Below are positions 36,417 to 43,259 of a stretch of 64,000 nt of DNA, one piece after another (position 1 is the stretch's first letter; every line of letters starts with the position of its first letter). Source of the DNA: Brevundimonas sp. (GTDB lineage: Bacteria; Pseudomonadota; Alphaproteobacteria; Caulobacterales; Caulobacteraceae); NCBI RefSeq assembly GCF_016742135.1, contig NZ_JACVCG010000005.1, positions 58,924 to 122,923 of the forward strand, given 5' to 3'. The translations under genes were made by a program, and so were the position numbers. The notes beneath the pieces are model-generated. The model saw only the letters and a list, made by a program, of their open reading frames with translations, made no database searches and was not told where the DNA came from.

Positions 36417-37109
36417 TCAGTCGTCCCGGGGGGCGAGGTCAAAGCCCGCCACCCCCTTCACCGACCGGATGCGCTCGGCCAGGGCCGCCAGCTCGCGCGA
36501 GCGCACTGTCAGCCGCCAGCTCTGGCGCGACAGTCGCCCGTCCTCGATCAGTTCCAGCCGCAGCCGTCTCGGCTCCGGATCGGCCTGTGACAGGGCCGCC
36601 TCGACCGCCCCCGCGGTGCCTGCCGATTTCGCATCCCAGCTCACCGCCACATCGACGACGGTCCGGTCCGGCACCCGTCGGCTGACCAGTTTGAGCGCGG
36701 TCAGCACCGCCAGCGTCGCCAGCGCTCCGGTCCACCCCAGCCAGAACAGGCCCGCCCCGAACAGGATGCCCAGCGCCGACACCGTCCACAGCGAGGCCGC
36801 CGTGGTCAGCCCGTGGATCGAGAACCCCGCCCGGAAGATCACCCCGGCGCACAGAAAGCCGATCCCGGTCAGGATGCCGTGCGCCATGCGCGTGGGGTCG
36901 GCGATCACCGCCTGCCCCGGCAGGACCGAGAAATCCCATGCCCCCTGAGAGGTCGAGGCCAGCATCAGCAGGGTCGACGACAGGCACACCAGAATATGGG
37001 TCCGGAACCCCGCCGCCCGGCCCCGCCATTCGCGCTCCAGCCCGATCAGCGCACCCGCGATCAGCGCACTCACCAGCGGCAGGCCATAGGTGGACAGCAG
37101 ATCGGTCAT
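36417..37109 (-). CDS. MgtC/SapB family membrane protein
   Basis: This 230-residue inner-membrane protein has the MgtC family signature at the N-terminus: LVSALIAGALIGLEREWRGRAAGFRTHILVCLSSTLLMLAS. At least four helices (~5-25, 37-55, 65-90, 100-140) precede a cytoplasmic ~80-residue C-terminal domain (SQADPEPRRLRLELIEDG...LAALAERIRSVKGVAGFDL) that looks ACT-like. MgtC proteins are tied to growth at low Mg2+ and modulation of the F1F0 ATPase in other bacteria; the specific role here is not known. It is followed on the same strand by ruvC. Confidence 0.9.
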   Translation of the reverse strand: MTDLLSTYGLPLVSALIAGALIGLEREWRGRAAGFRTHILVCLSSTLLMLASTSQGAWDFSVLPGQAVIADPTRMAHGILTGIGFLCAGVIFRAGFSIHGLTTAASLWTVSALGILFGAGLFWLGWTGALATLAVLTALKLVSRRVPDRTVVDVAVSWDAKSAGTAGAVEAALSQADPEPRRLRLELIEDGRLSRQSWRLTVRSRELAALAERIRSVKGVAGFDLAPRDD

Positions 37110-37124
37110 GCGCAGGGCCTCGCG

Positions 37125-37643
37125 TCAGCTGTGCGTCTCAATATAGGCCTCGACGTCCTTGTTGACCGGTTTGACGCCGGTGATGTGCCGCGCCTGAAAG
37201 GCCGCGTATTTCACACCCAGGTCATGGCGCTCGGCAAGGGACGCATTCCGGCGAAAGTCAGTCAGGCCCTGACGTTCCTCTTCGCCCATGTGCTTCGAAT
37301 TGACGACATTGGCCCGTCCCACCGCCTCGATCCAGGCCCGGCTGCCGACCGCGTGGCGTTCCACGGCCTTGACCGCATCGCGCAGCTTGTTGTGGTCGGT
37401 GATGGCGTCCTCGGTCTCGCCCTCGACCGTGCCGTCGTCGGCGTCATTGGCGCCTTCGCCCTTTTTCAGGAGGTCGGGATAGAAGAAGCGCTCCTCGGCC
37501 TCCGCATGGGCATCCAGAAAGGCGGCCAGCCGCCCCCAGATCGCCGACAGGGCCCCGGTGTCCGCCGGGTCGATCTGTTCGATCAGCCCGAACAGGCGCC
37601 GCTGTTCAGCGTGGTCATCCAGAATCAGCTGGCAGATATCCAT
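37125..37643 (-). CDS. Hemerythrin-like (HHE) domain protein
   Basis: This 172-residue cytosolic protein has hemerythrin cation-binding helices: ICQLILDDHAEQRRLFGLIEQID, FLDAHAEAEERFFYPDLL, DHNKLRDAVKAVERH and NSKHMGEEERQGL. The His and Glu spacing (DH, HAEAEERFFY, DHNK, HMGEEE) fits a di-iron site. It could bind oxygen or NO or handle iron, as proposed for bacterial HHE proteins. The C-terminal ~45 residues (KYAAFQARHITGVKPVNKDVEAYIETHS) are outside the domain. No transport or regulatory neighbour clarifies the role. Confidence 0.85.
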   Translation of the reverse strand: MDICQLILDDHAEQRRLFGLIEQIDPADTGALSAIWGRLAAFLDAHAEAEERFFYPDLLKKGEGANDADDGTVEGETEDAITDHNKLRDAVKAVERHAVGSRAWIEAVGRANVVNSKHMGEEERQGLTDFRRNASLAERHDLGVKYAAFQARHITGVKPVNKDVEAYIETHS

Positions 37644-37749
37644 GGGGGCCCCGGGGCAAAGCGTTGCGGTTCGCCCTGACCAACCCTCGAAGGCCTCGAC
37701 ACGTTCCGCTGCCGAGGGAAAACAGACGCATTCGCGTGCCGGTTTCCCG

Positions 37750-38046
37750 TCAGTCTCTCTCGCCCGAATCGTCTAACGGCCCCCGCGCCATATGCCGGAC
37801 GTGCAGGATCTCGACGGTGCCGTCCGCCAGCGAATAGATGACGCGCAAGGATGTTCGACTGACAGGCAGTTCCCGCGTCCCCTTCGTCTCGCCGACCCGG
37901 CCTTTATTGGGAAACTCAACCAATCCCGCGACGGCTTCGAGAACGCGGTCCTCGACCTCAATGGCGGCTTTGACACTGTCGCGGGCGATGAAGTCGACGT
38001 GGTCGCGAAGATCAGACTCCGCTCGCCTCGTCCAGATCAACCTCAT
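37750..38046 (-). CDS. RelE/ParE-family toxin
   Basis: This 98-residue protein has the ParE/RelE fold pattern: MRLIWTRRAESDLRDHVDFIARDSVKAAIEVEDRVLEAVAGLVEFPNKGRVGETKGTREL, then the strand segment SLRVIYSLADGTVEILHVRHMAR. The initial 'iwT..A..DL' and terminal 'V.IL.V.H..R' are the usual ParE-type ends. Whether it poisons gyrase (ParE) or cleaves mRNA (RelE) cannot be read from sequence. It overlaps the upstream antitoxin gene by 4 nt, the usual order. Confidence 0.9.
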   Translation of the reverse strand: MRLIWTRRAESDLRDHVDFIARDSVKAAIEVEDRVLEAVAGLVEFPNKGRVGETKGTRELPVSRTSLRVIYSLADGTVEILHVRHMARGPLDDSGERD

Positions 38047-38294
38047 TCAGCGGCGCGCCAGTCACTCCGGCGGGCTTTCAGGCGGGCGACAACGTGTTCG
38101 TGGCTGTGAACGCGACCCGCCGCGATGTCCGCCCGTGCCTCAGCCACTGCGGCCTCTATCTCGCGCCGCTCCGTCACGAACGCCTCGACGATCTGCGACA
38201 AGACCGTGCCCACGGAGACACCCCGCGACTCAGCCCATGCGTCGAGGTCCGCCTTGACGGCTTCATCCACGGGAACGGTCACATGAACGGTCAT
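38043..38294 (-). CDS. Ribbon-helix-helix antitoxin
   Basis: This is an 83-residue partner of the toxin. The N-terminus MTVHVTVPVDEAVKADLDAWAESRGVSVGTVLSQIVEAFVTE is a ribbon-helix-helix DNA-binding domain. The C-terminal part (EARADIAAGRVHSHEHVVARLKARRSDW) is the toxin-binding tail, with the ParD-like 'A..di..Gr....e.v...l' pattern. It is expected to repress its own operon as a complex with the toxin. It is first in the operon, with yebC upstream on the same strand. Confidence 0.88.
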   Translation of the reverse strand: MTVHVTVPVDEAVKADLDAWAESRGVSVGTVLSQIVEAFVTERREIEAAVAEARADIAAGRVHSHEHVVARLKARRSDWRAAE

Positions 38295-38332
38295 GCGGCA
38301 AACCTATGCCAAAAACCGGTGCTGTGCCAGCA

Positions 38333-39106
38333 TCACCCCGCGAACTTCGCCGCATCCTCGTCCGAGATATCCTCGTTGGAATAGACGCTCGAGACGTCGT
38401 CTTCGGCATCCAGCGCGTCCAGCAGCTTCATCAGCGTGCCGACCGCCTCGCCGGTGACCGGCACCAGCGACTGGGGCTTCCAGACGATGGCCGTCGACTT
38501 CGGATCGCCGAGGATCTTCGACATGGCCTCGGCCACCTCGTTCAGGTCCTCAAAGGCGGTCCAGATGGTGTGGCCCGGAGCCTCCTCATAGATGTCGGGC
38601 TTTTCCAGATCGCTCTCGACGTCCTGGGCGCCGGCCTCGATGGCGGCCTCCATGACCGCATCCTCGCTGCCCGCCTCGGCCGGATAGGTGATCTTGCCGA
38701 CCCGATCCCACATGAAGGCGACGGAATTCATTTCGCCCAGCGCCCCGCCGTTCTTCTTGAAGGCCGTGCCGATGTTCGAGGCGGCGCGGTTGCGGTTGTC
38801 GGTCAGGGCCTCGACGATGATGCCGACGCCGCCCGGGCCACGGCCCTCATAGCGGACCTCTTCCATCGTATCGACGTCGCCGGACGAGGCCTTGTTGATG
38901 GCCCTCTGGATCACATCCTTAGGCAGGCTTTCGGCCTTGGCATTGTTGACCGCCAGGCGCAGGCGCGGGTTCATGGCCGGGTCCGGCAAGCCCGACTTGG
39001 CCGCCACCGTAATGTCGCGCGACAGCTTGGAGAACAGCTTGGACCGCTGCGCATCGGCGCGGCCCTTGCGGTGCATGATGTTCTTGAATTTGGAGTGGCC
39101 GGCCAT
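38333..39106 (-). CDS. yebC: YebC/PmpR family protein
   Basis: This 257-residue protein starts with the family hallmark [32 protein letters not shown]. It continues with [51 protein letters not shown] and a C-terminal RRM-like part ([22 protein letters not shown]). YebC proteins were long annotated as transcription regulators and are now linked to relief of ribosome stalling. It often lies beside ruvC in proteobacteria; here about 2 kb with MgtC, HHE and toxin-antitoxin genes separates them. Confidence 0.96.
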   Translation of the reverse strand: MAGHSKFKNIMHRKGRADAQRSKLFSKLSRDITVAAKSGLPDPAMNPRLRLAVNNAKAESLPKDVIQRAINKASSGDVDTMEEVRYEGRGPGGVGIIVEALTDNRNRAASNIGTAFKKNGGALGEMNSVAFMWDRVGKITYPAEAGSEDAVMEAAIEAGAQDVESDLEKPDIYEEAPGHTIWTAFEDLNEVAEAMSKILGDPKSTAIVWKPQSLVPVTGEAVGTLMKLLDALDAEDDVSSVYSNEDISDEDAAKFAG

Positions 39107-39428
39107 GGTCGTCGTCTCGGCAGTCTCAAGGGAAATGTGAGGCGCGCCGCATAGCCCGGCGCGGCACGCTTGTCACCCATGGCCGCGCGACGGGCCAGGG
39201 TGTGTACCCATAAACCGCCGATGCCAAGGGTCCGCTTGCTAGCGGCAAGTCAATGTCCGCTCCCGACCCATAGCTGCCCTAAGCTCAGGCCTTGCATCTT
39301 TGGGCCTCGTATCGGACTTTGTTGGGGTTAGAGAAGCTCGCCCCTAACGGGCGCACCGGTTGGCATGGCTGTGTTCGTCTCTTGGCCTCCGGATGTCCGC
39401 TTCCAGCTTGCGAGCCGGAGACGATCCA
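39107..39428. other. Non-coding interval upstream of the repeat island
   Basis: These 322 bases hold no credible gene. They contain the yebC promoter region, one degenerate copy of the GTCCGCT palindromic repeat (39230-39280) and a weaker trace near 39394 (TGTCCGCTTCCAGCTTGCGAG). The minus-strand ORF that spans part of it is judged a shadow. Confidence 0.6.
39230..39280 (+). repeat. GTCCGCT/AGCGGAC palindromic repeat, copy 1 (degenerate)
   Basis: GTCCGCTTGCTAGCGG is followed by TGTCCGCTCCCGACCCATAGC: two adjacent units, both with damaged arms. First of a series of related elements up to 41401. Confidence 0.6.
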
Positions 39429-39902
39429 ATGACCCGGACCCTCACCACGAAAGCGATCATGTTTGGCGCGGTTGCGGCGGCGATTTTCATGACTGCCGAC
39501 CCTGCGCAGGCCTGCCGTCGACCGGCAAACTGGACTCCGCCGAGCGAGGCAGAACGGGAAGCCAGCTACCGGGAAATGATCCTGAGTGAAGCATCCACGG
39601 TCCAGATTGCCGAAGTGGTCGAGATTGACGCTGAGACCTATTGGCCGCCCCGCATCACCTTCCGCGCGGTCGAAGGGCTGAGTGGAAATGTGATCGAACA
39701 AGTGAGCACAGGAGAACTGGTGATCTCGTCTCGCTGTGACGGGATGCCAAATCAGGGTTGGTATGGCCCGCAAAACAGCGTCGGTGACACCGTGGTCCTT
39801 GTCTTGGGCAATCGTTTCGGTGAGTTCGGGATCGTCCATGCTGAACTGGTTGAAACCCCTAGAGCGATAGCACTCATATCCTTGGCGCGCGCCTTTCCCT
39901 GA
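39429..39902 (+). CDS. Exported protein of unknown function in the repeat island
   Basis: Start ATG 39429 has GGAG eight bases upstream and gives MTRTLTTKAIMFGAVAAAIFMTADPAQA, a signal peptide cleaved before CRRPANW. The mature 130 residues include VQIAEVVEIDAETYWPPRITFRAVEGLSG and a late SVGDTVVLVLG. The early Cys-P-W element, an 'IAEVVEI' strand and the 'GDTVVLVLG' strand recall the protein at 13867 and small secreted OB-fold (TIMP/NTR-like) proteins; this was judged by eye. The only plus-strand gene of the island; its stop is followed after 15 nt by repeat copy 3. Lower GC than the flanking genes. Confidence 0.68.
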   Translation: MTRTLTTKAIMFGAVAAAIFMTADPAQACRRPANWTPPSEAEREASYREMILSEASTVQIAEVVEIDAETYWPPRITFRAVEGLSGNVIEQVSTGELVISSRCDGMPNQGWYGPQNSVGDTVVLVLGNRFGEFGIVHAELVETPRAIALISLARAFP

Positions 39903-39917
39903 TGGTCAGATCGGCAC

Positions 39918-39966
39918 GTCCGCTTTCCACCCCCAAGCGACCGTCGGCTTCCGACCCATAGCGGAC
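39918..39966 (+). repeat. GTCCGCT/AGCGGAC palindromic repeat, copy 3 (49 bp)
   Basis: GTCCGCTTTCCACCCCCAAG...GGCTTCCGACCCATAGCGGAC, a double unit of 49 bp. It lies exactly between two convergent gene ends (39902 and 39967). Confidence 0.75.
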
Positions 39967-40365
39967 CTAGGTTTCGTTCCGAGCCGAGCTTTTAATCTGC
40001 TCAACACGTTCGAGTTCCAGTGCTTGGTCGCGCGTTCGCCATTCGGTCTTTTCGAACCAGTGGCCGCTTGGCCATATCACTCCTAGGGCAACGGCCTGTG
40101 CTTTTAGGGCGTCTAAGTCAGAGACCCTCCGGTAGGCCCAAAGCCTCCAGCGGGTCACCTGAACAGACCAGACTAGCCACGGCCATACGAGTGCCAAGAG
40201 GAATAGGAGCAGTGACCATGGACCTAGTCGGTCCAGAACCCCTGGGTTAGCCAAGATAACCCAGGCCAAGATTGCGAAGCCCAAGCCGTAAGCCGCAAGC
40301 ACCGACCCGTTGACCCACATGACACCCGTCCAAGCGGCCCGGCGCACGCTAATTCTTTCCTGCAT
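39967..40365 (-). CDS. Small membrane protein of unknown function
   Basis: This 132-residue protein has two membrane helices at ~15-38 (VMWVNGSVLAAYGLGFAILAWVIL) and ~47-70 (PWSLLLFLLALVWPWLVWSVQV). A cytosolic tail follows (YRRVSDLDALKAQAVALGVIWPSGHWFEKTEWRTRDQALELERVEQI). I recognise no family. Codon use and composition are protein-like, with a GC content clearly below the core genes. Its stop abuts repeat copy 3 and its upstream side faces repeat copy 4. Confidence 0.65.
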   Translation of the reverse strand: MQERISVRRAAWTGVMWVNGSVLAAYGLGFAILAWVILANPGVLDRLGPWSLLLFLLALVWPWLVWSVQVTRWRLWAYRRVSDLDALKAQAVALGVIWPSGHWFEKTEWRTRDQALELERVEQIKSSARNET

Positions 40366-40405
40366 AGCTCGTTGACCTCCCGGACGCGGACCTTAGCGGC
40401 AACAC

Positions 40406-40454
40406 GTCCGCTATCCACCTTTATGCGACTGGCTGCTTTCCACCCAAAGCGGAC
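40406..40454 (+). repeat. GTCCGCT/AGCGGAC palindromic repeat, copy 4 (49 bp)
   Basis: GTCCGCTATCCACCTTTATG...GGCTGCTTTCCACCCAAAGCGGAC, again exactly 49 bp from the first GTCCGCT to the last AGCGGAC. It lies between the genes ending at 40460 and starting at 40365. Confidence 0.75.
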
Positions 40455-40459
40455 CGAAA

Positions 40460-40879
40460 TCATCCCCGGTCAAGCAGGTTGCAAACCCATACATCGGTCT
40501 CGTGAACTTGGTCCTCAGGCCGCCGATACCATGCGTTGAAGCATGCGCGGTCGTCGCGCTTGAGCGCGGGGAATGCTCTTCCAAGGTCAAAGTCTGCCGT
40601 CCGCATCTCGGCGGGTTGGACAACAAAACACGAAGGCGGCGGAGCACTCGGGAGGCCATCTTTGAGAGGCAGTGAAACTCCCGAGCGTTGAATATCGAAC
40701 AACCTCGCACCGTTGTTGAGCGCAAAGCAGATGGGGTGTGATCCAGTGTTGAGAAAGCGCACCTGCAATACTGACGATGACGTCTCGGGCTGACTAATCG
40801 TGATCTCGAATGGAGGATCGCTGATATGCTGCGAGAGCCCTGCGTCGGACGAGATCGCCGCCAAAAAGATGCCAATCAT
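40460..40879 (-). CDS. Protein of unknown function in the repeat island
   Basis: This 139-residue protein begins MIGIFLAAISSDAGLSQHISDPPFEITISQ, with a short hydrophobic N-terminus that may be a weak signal. The rest looks like a beta-sandwich: SSVLQVRFLNTGSHPICFALNNGARLFDIQRSG, then CFVVQPAEMRTADFDLGRAFPAL and a Cys-containing end (ACFNAWYRRPEDQVHETDVWVCNLLDRG). GGGAG lies upstream of ATG 40879. I recognise no family. A sampled 60-nt line is about 55% GC, well below the neighbours. Its 3' end is 5 nt from repeat copy 4. Confidence 0.6.
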   Translation of the reverse strand: MIGIFLAAISSDAGLSQHISDPPFEITISQPETSSSVLQVRFLNTGSHPICFALNNGARLFDIQRSGVSLPLKDGLPSAPPPSCFVVQPAEMRTADFDLGRAFPALKRDDRACFNAWYRRPEDQVHETDVWVCNLLDRG

Positions 40880-40906
40880 CTGATTGTTCTCCCACGGCTG
40901 AGCGTG

Positions 40907-41341
40907 TCACGGCAAGTGTCCGCTTTCCACCTCCAGGCCACGGTCGGCTCTCGACCCTGAGCTGACCCCGGCATTCGGCGGATCGATGGCCCTAGGTGGG
41001 GTAAATGATGCGGTCAAAAGGTCGATGTCACCGTAGCCGTCGAAATAGCTGTAGGCCTCGATCACTCCTGCGTAGCCGTCTTTGACATAGAGCATGAACT
41101 CCAAGGGGTAGGCGTCCGGCCCTACTTCAGAGCGAAGCCATCCTCCCGGGCTGACGGTGACGACTGCGGGTTGCAACGACTTGTCCACAGTGAACTCCGT
41201 GTAGAAACCGACCCCAGTGAACTCGCGGGCCGAAACCTCAGCGGTTCTCAACTGCTCAATGAGAGCACGGCTTTCATCCGGGCTGATCTGCTCTGCCAGA
41301 GCGACAGCAGCGGCCATCTCAAGCGCAGATAGCTGTTTCAT
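40907..41341 (-). CDS. Protein of unknown function whose C-terminus is encoded by the repeat
   Basis: This 144-residue protein begins MKQLSALEMAAAVALAEQISPDESRALIEQLRTAEVSAREFTGVGFYTEF. Its core looks like a small mixed alpha/beta domain (VTVSPGGWLRSEVGPDAYPLEFMLYVKDGYAGVIEAYSYFDGYGDIDLL). The PLEFMLYVKDGY.G.IE.YSY motif is recognisable in many uncharacterised small bacterial proteins, as I recall, but I have no name for it. The last ~17 residues (SRADRGLEVESGHLP region) are read from repeat copy 5, so the native C-terminus was probably extended by the repeat. Confidence 0.62.
   Translation of the reverse strand: MKQLSALEMAAAVALAEQISPDESRALIEQLRTAEVSAREFTGVGFYTEFTVDKSLQPAVVTVSPGGWLRSEVGPDAYPLEFMLYVKDGYAGVIEAYSYFDGYGDIDLLTASFTPPRAIDPPNAGVSSGSRADRGLEVESGHLP
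40918..40967 (+). repeat. GTCCGCT/AGCGGAC palindromic repeat, copy 5
   Basis: GTCCGCTTTCCACCTCCAGG...GGCTCTCGACCCTGAGCTGACC, a double unit of about 49 bp with a damaged right arm. It overlaps the 3' end of the minus-strand gene at 40907. Confidence 0.7.
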
Positions 41342-41377
41342 TATGCTAGCCTAGCTCCCATGCGGCTGTCAGCCAAC

Positions 41378-41401
41378 GTCCGCTTTCCACCCCTAGCGGA
41401 C
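41378..41401 (+). repeat. GTCCGCT/AGCGGAC palindromic repeat, copy 6 (single 24-bp unit)
   Basis: GTCCGCTTTCCACCCCTAGCGGAC is a perfect single unit of 24 bp with 7-bp inverted arms. It lies between the thioesterase stop (41455) and the start of the 40907 gene (41341). Confidence 0.75.
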
Positions 41402-41454
41402 ATTCCGCGAGCCGCTTTTCGGAGGGCACCGCGATCCACCAATGCGAACCCGCC

Positions 41455-41892
41455 CTAGGCGCGAAGGCTCTCAAGGAACCCGCGCATCTTGTCGTCCACC
41501 GGCACCGGACGTTTGGTTTCACGGTCGACATAGACGTGGACGAAGTGGCCGACGGCGGCGGCCTCCTCCTCCTTGTTGCGGAACAGACCGATCTCATAGC
41601 GCACCGAACTGGTCCCGACATGGGCGACGCGAACCCCCGCCTGGATCTCGTCCGGAAAGGCGGTCGGGGCGAAGTAGCGACAGCCCGTCTCGGCCACCAG
41701 ACCGATCACCGACCCCTCATGGATGTCCAGCAGGCCGTTGACCACCAGCAGCCGGTTCACCGCCGTGTCGAACCACGAATAATAGACGACATTGTTGACG
41801 TGGCCGTAGACGTCATTGTCCATCCACCGCGTGGAAATGGCCTGGAACCGCTTGTAGTCCTCGCGCCGCGTCCGTTCGATCGTGCCTGTCAC
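41455..41892 (-). CDS. Hot-dog fold acyl-CoA thioesterase (4HBT family)
   Basis: This 145-residue protein has the 4-hydroxybenzoyl-CoA thioesterase-like active-site helix region [28 protein letters not shown], with Asp in [11 protein letters not shown] as in the family. It continues with [37 protein letters not shown] and [16 protein letters not shown]. It is a different branch from YbgC at 33220. Substrate unknown; likely a housekeeping acyl-CoA thioesterase. It borders the repeat island on the right. Confidence 0.9.
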   Translation of the reverse strand: MTGTIERTRREDYKRFQAISTRWMDNDVYGHVNNVVYYSWFDTAVNRLLVVNGLLDIHEGSVIGLVAETGCRYFAPTAFPDEIQAGVRVAHVGTSSVRYEIGLFRNKEEEAAAVGHFVHVYVDRETKRPVPVDDKMRGFLESLRA

Positions 41893-42044
41893 CTGTAACC
41901 TCCCGCTTTTTTTTCAAGTCGTAGGCGATAACGCGGGATTGCTCCAGCCTTGCGTGGGCAGTGCGGCTCCGACCGTTTCTGACGGACGGGCGTGCCAGTA
42001 TCGGCGGGATGGAAGCCGTCACAGGAGGTGTTGCAGTTGGAGAA

Positions 42045-42072
42045 AGTGGAGTCTGATTTCGGAGACTCCACT
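42045..42072 (+). promoter_or_regulatory. Perfect 10-bp hairpin in the leader of the alcohol dehydrogenase gene
   Basis: AGTGGAGTCT-gatttcgg-AGACTCCACT is a perfect inverted repeat located 60 nt before the chosen start (42132). There is no T tract, so it is not a standard terminator. An AGGAGG at 42023-42028 precedes a possible 20-codon reading frame (TTG 42037 to TGA 42099) that runs through the hairpin. Confidence 0.45.
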
Positions 42073-42131
42073 CCATGCCGGTCGCCGACCCGGGCTTGAC
42101 GGACGCCGCGTCAACGGGTCCGCATGCGGGC

Positions 42132-43256
42132 ATGGAAACCCGCGCCGCCATTCTCCGCGCCATGGGGGCCGCCCGCCCCTATGCCGACAGCCGCCCACTC
42201 TCGATCGAGACCGTGACGCTCGACCCGCCCGGACCGGGCGAGGTGCAGGTCCGCATCCGTGCCGCGGGGCTCTGTCACTCCGACCTCAGCGTCATCAACG
42301 GCGACCGGCCCCGCCCCCTGCCGATGGCGTTGGGCCATGAGGCGGCCGGCGAGGTCGAGGTCCTGGGCGAGGGCGTCGATGACCTGTCGGTCGGCGATCA
42401 TGTGGTCATGGTCTTCATGCCCTCGTGCGGCCACTGCTCGCCCTGTGCCGAGGGCCGCCCCGCTCTGTGCGAGCCGGGCGCCGCCGCCAACGGCCGGGGC
42501 GAACTGCTGACGGGCGGCCAAAGGCTGCATGTCGGGGGCGAGGTCCTGCACCACCATCTGGGCTGTTCCGCCTTTGCCGAGCGGGCCGTGGTCTCGCGCC
42601 GGTCGCTGATCCGCATCGACCCGGCCCTGCCCTTCGATCAGGCGGCCCTGTTCGGCTGTGCCGTGCTGACCGGCGTAGGGGCGGTGGTGAACACGGCAGG
42701 CGTCCGGCCCGGCCAGTCGGTGGCCGTGGTCGGGCTGGGCGGCGTGGGTCTGGCCTCGGTGCTGGGGGCGCTGGCCTGCGGCGCCTCGCCCGTGGTGGCC
42801 GTCGATCTCAGCGAGGACAAGCTGGCGTTGGCCCGCACCCTCGGCCCGGTGCACACCGTCAATGCTGGCGATGCCGACGCGGTGGAGCAGGTTCGCGCCC
42901 TGACCGGCGGCGGAGCCGAGGTTGTGGTCGAGATGGCCGGCTCGGCCCGCGCGCTTGAGGCCTCCTGGAAGATGACCCGCCGCGGCGGCACGACGGTCAC
43001 TGCGGGCCTGCCCCCGCCCGATGCCACACTCCCGGTCAATATCGTCGGACTGGTGGCCGAGGAACGCACCCTGAAGGGCAGCTACATCGGCACCTGCGTG
43101 CCCTCGCGCGACCTGCCCCGCTATGTCGCCCTGTTCCGTGAGGGCCGCCTGCCGGTCGACCGGCTGATGAGCGGCAGCCTGCCGCTGGACCGCATCAACG
43201 AGGGCTTCGACCGCCTGGCCGAAGGCTCCGTCGCCCGGCTGGTGGTGACCCTCTGA
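42132..43256 (+). CDS. Zinc-dependent alcohol dehydrogenase (class III-like MDR)
   Basis: The start is set at ATG 42132 (METRAAILRAMGAARPYADSRPL), where homology to the family begins; ATG 42075 would add 19 unconserved residues. The product is 374 residues. The catalytic zinc ligands are in RAAGLCHSDLSVINGDRP and MALGHEAAGEV. The structural zinc lobe is PSCGHCSPCAEGRPALCEPG (four Cys), and the Rossmann site is SVAVVGLGGVGLASVLGAL. The long-chain form with a ~20-residue insert after the zinc lobe resembles class III and mycothiol- or aryl-alcohol-type enzymes. Natural substrate unknown. A hairpin and possible leader peptide precede it. Confidence 0.9.
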   Translation: METRAAILRAMGAARPYADSRPLSIETVTLDPPGPGEVQVRIRAAGLCHSDLSVINGDRPRPLPMALGHEAAGEVEVLGEGVDDLSVGDHVVMVFMPSCGHCSPCAEGRPALCEPGAAANGRGELLTGGQRLHVGGEVLHHHLGCSAFAERAVVSRRSLIRIDPALPFDQAALFGCAVLTGVGAVVNTAGVRPGQSVAVVGLGGVGLASVLGALACGASPVVAVDLSEDKLALARTLGPVHTVNAGDADAVEQVRALTGGGAEVVVEMAGSARALEASWKMTRRGGTTVTAGLPPPDATLPVNIVGLVAEERTLKGSYIGTCVPSRDLPRYVALFREGRLPVDRLMSGSLPLDRINEGFDRLAEGSVARLVVTL

Positions 43257-43259
43257 CGC

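Noticed and set aside
39285-39839. 184-aa minus-strand ORF in the repeat island
   Set aside because: The opposite strand (39429-39902) has a ribosome site and a clean signal peptide. The minus-strand product has neither and its ends fall inside repeats.
39230-41401. Integron attC sites and gene cassettes
   Set aside because: The repeats are 24 or 49 bp. I do not see the attC core sites (RYYYAAC and GTTRRRY) in the right places, no integrase gene is present, and gene orientation is mixed.
39230-41401. CRISPR array
   Set aside because: Repeats are palindromic and about 500 bp apart with genes between them. No regular 25-40 bp spacers and no cas genes.
42045-42072. Rho-independent terminator
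   Set aside because: The stem is perfect but no T tract follows on either strand. It was recorded as a possible regulatory hairpin instead.
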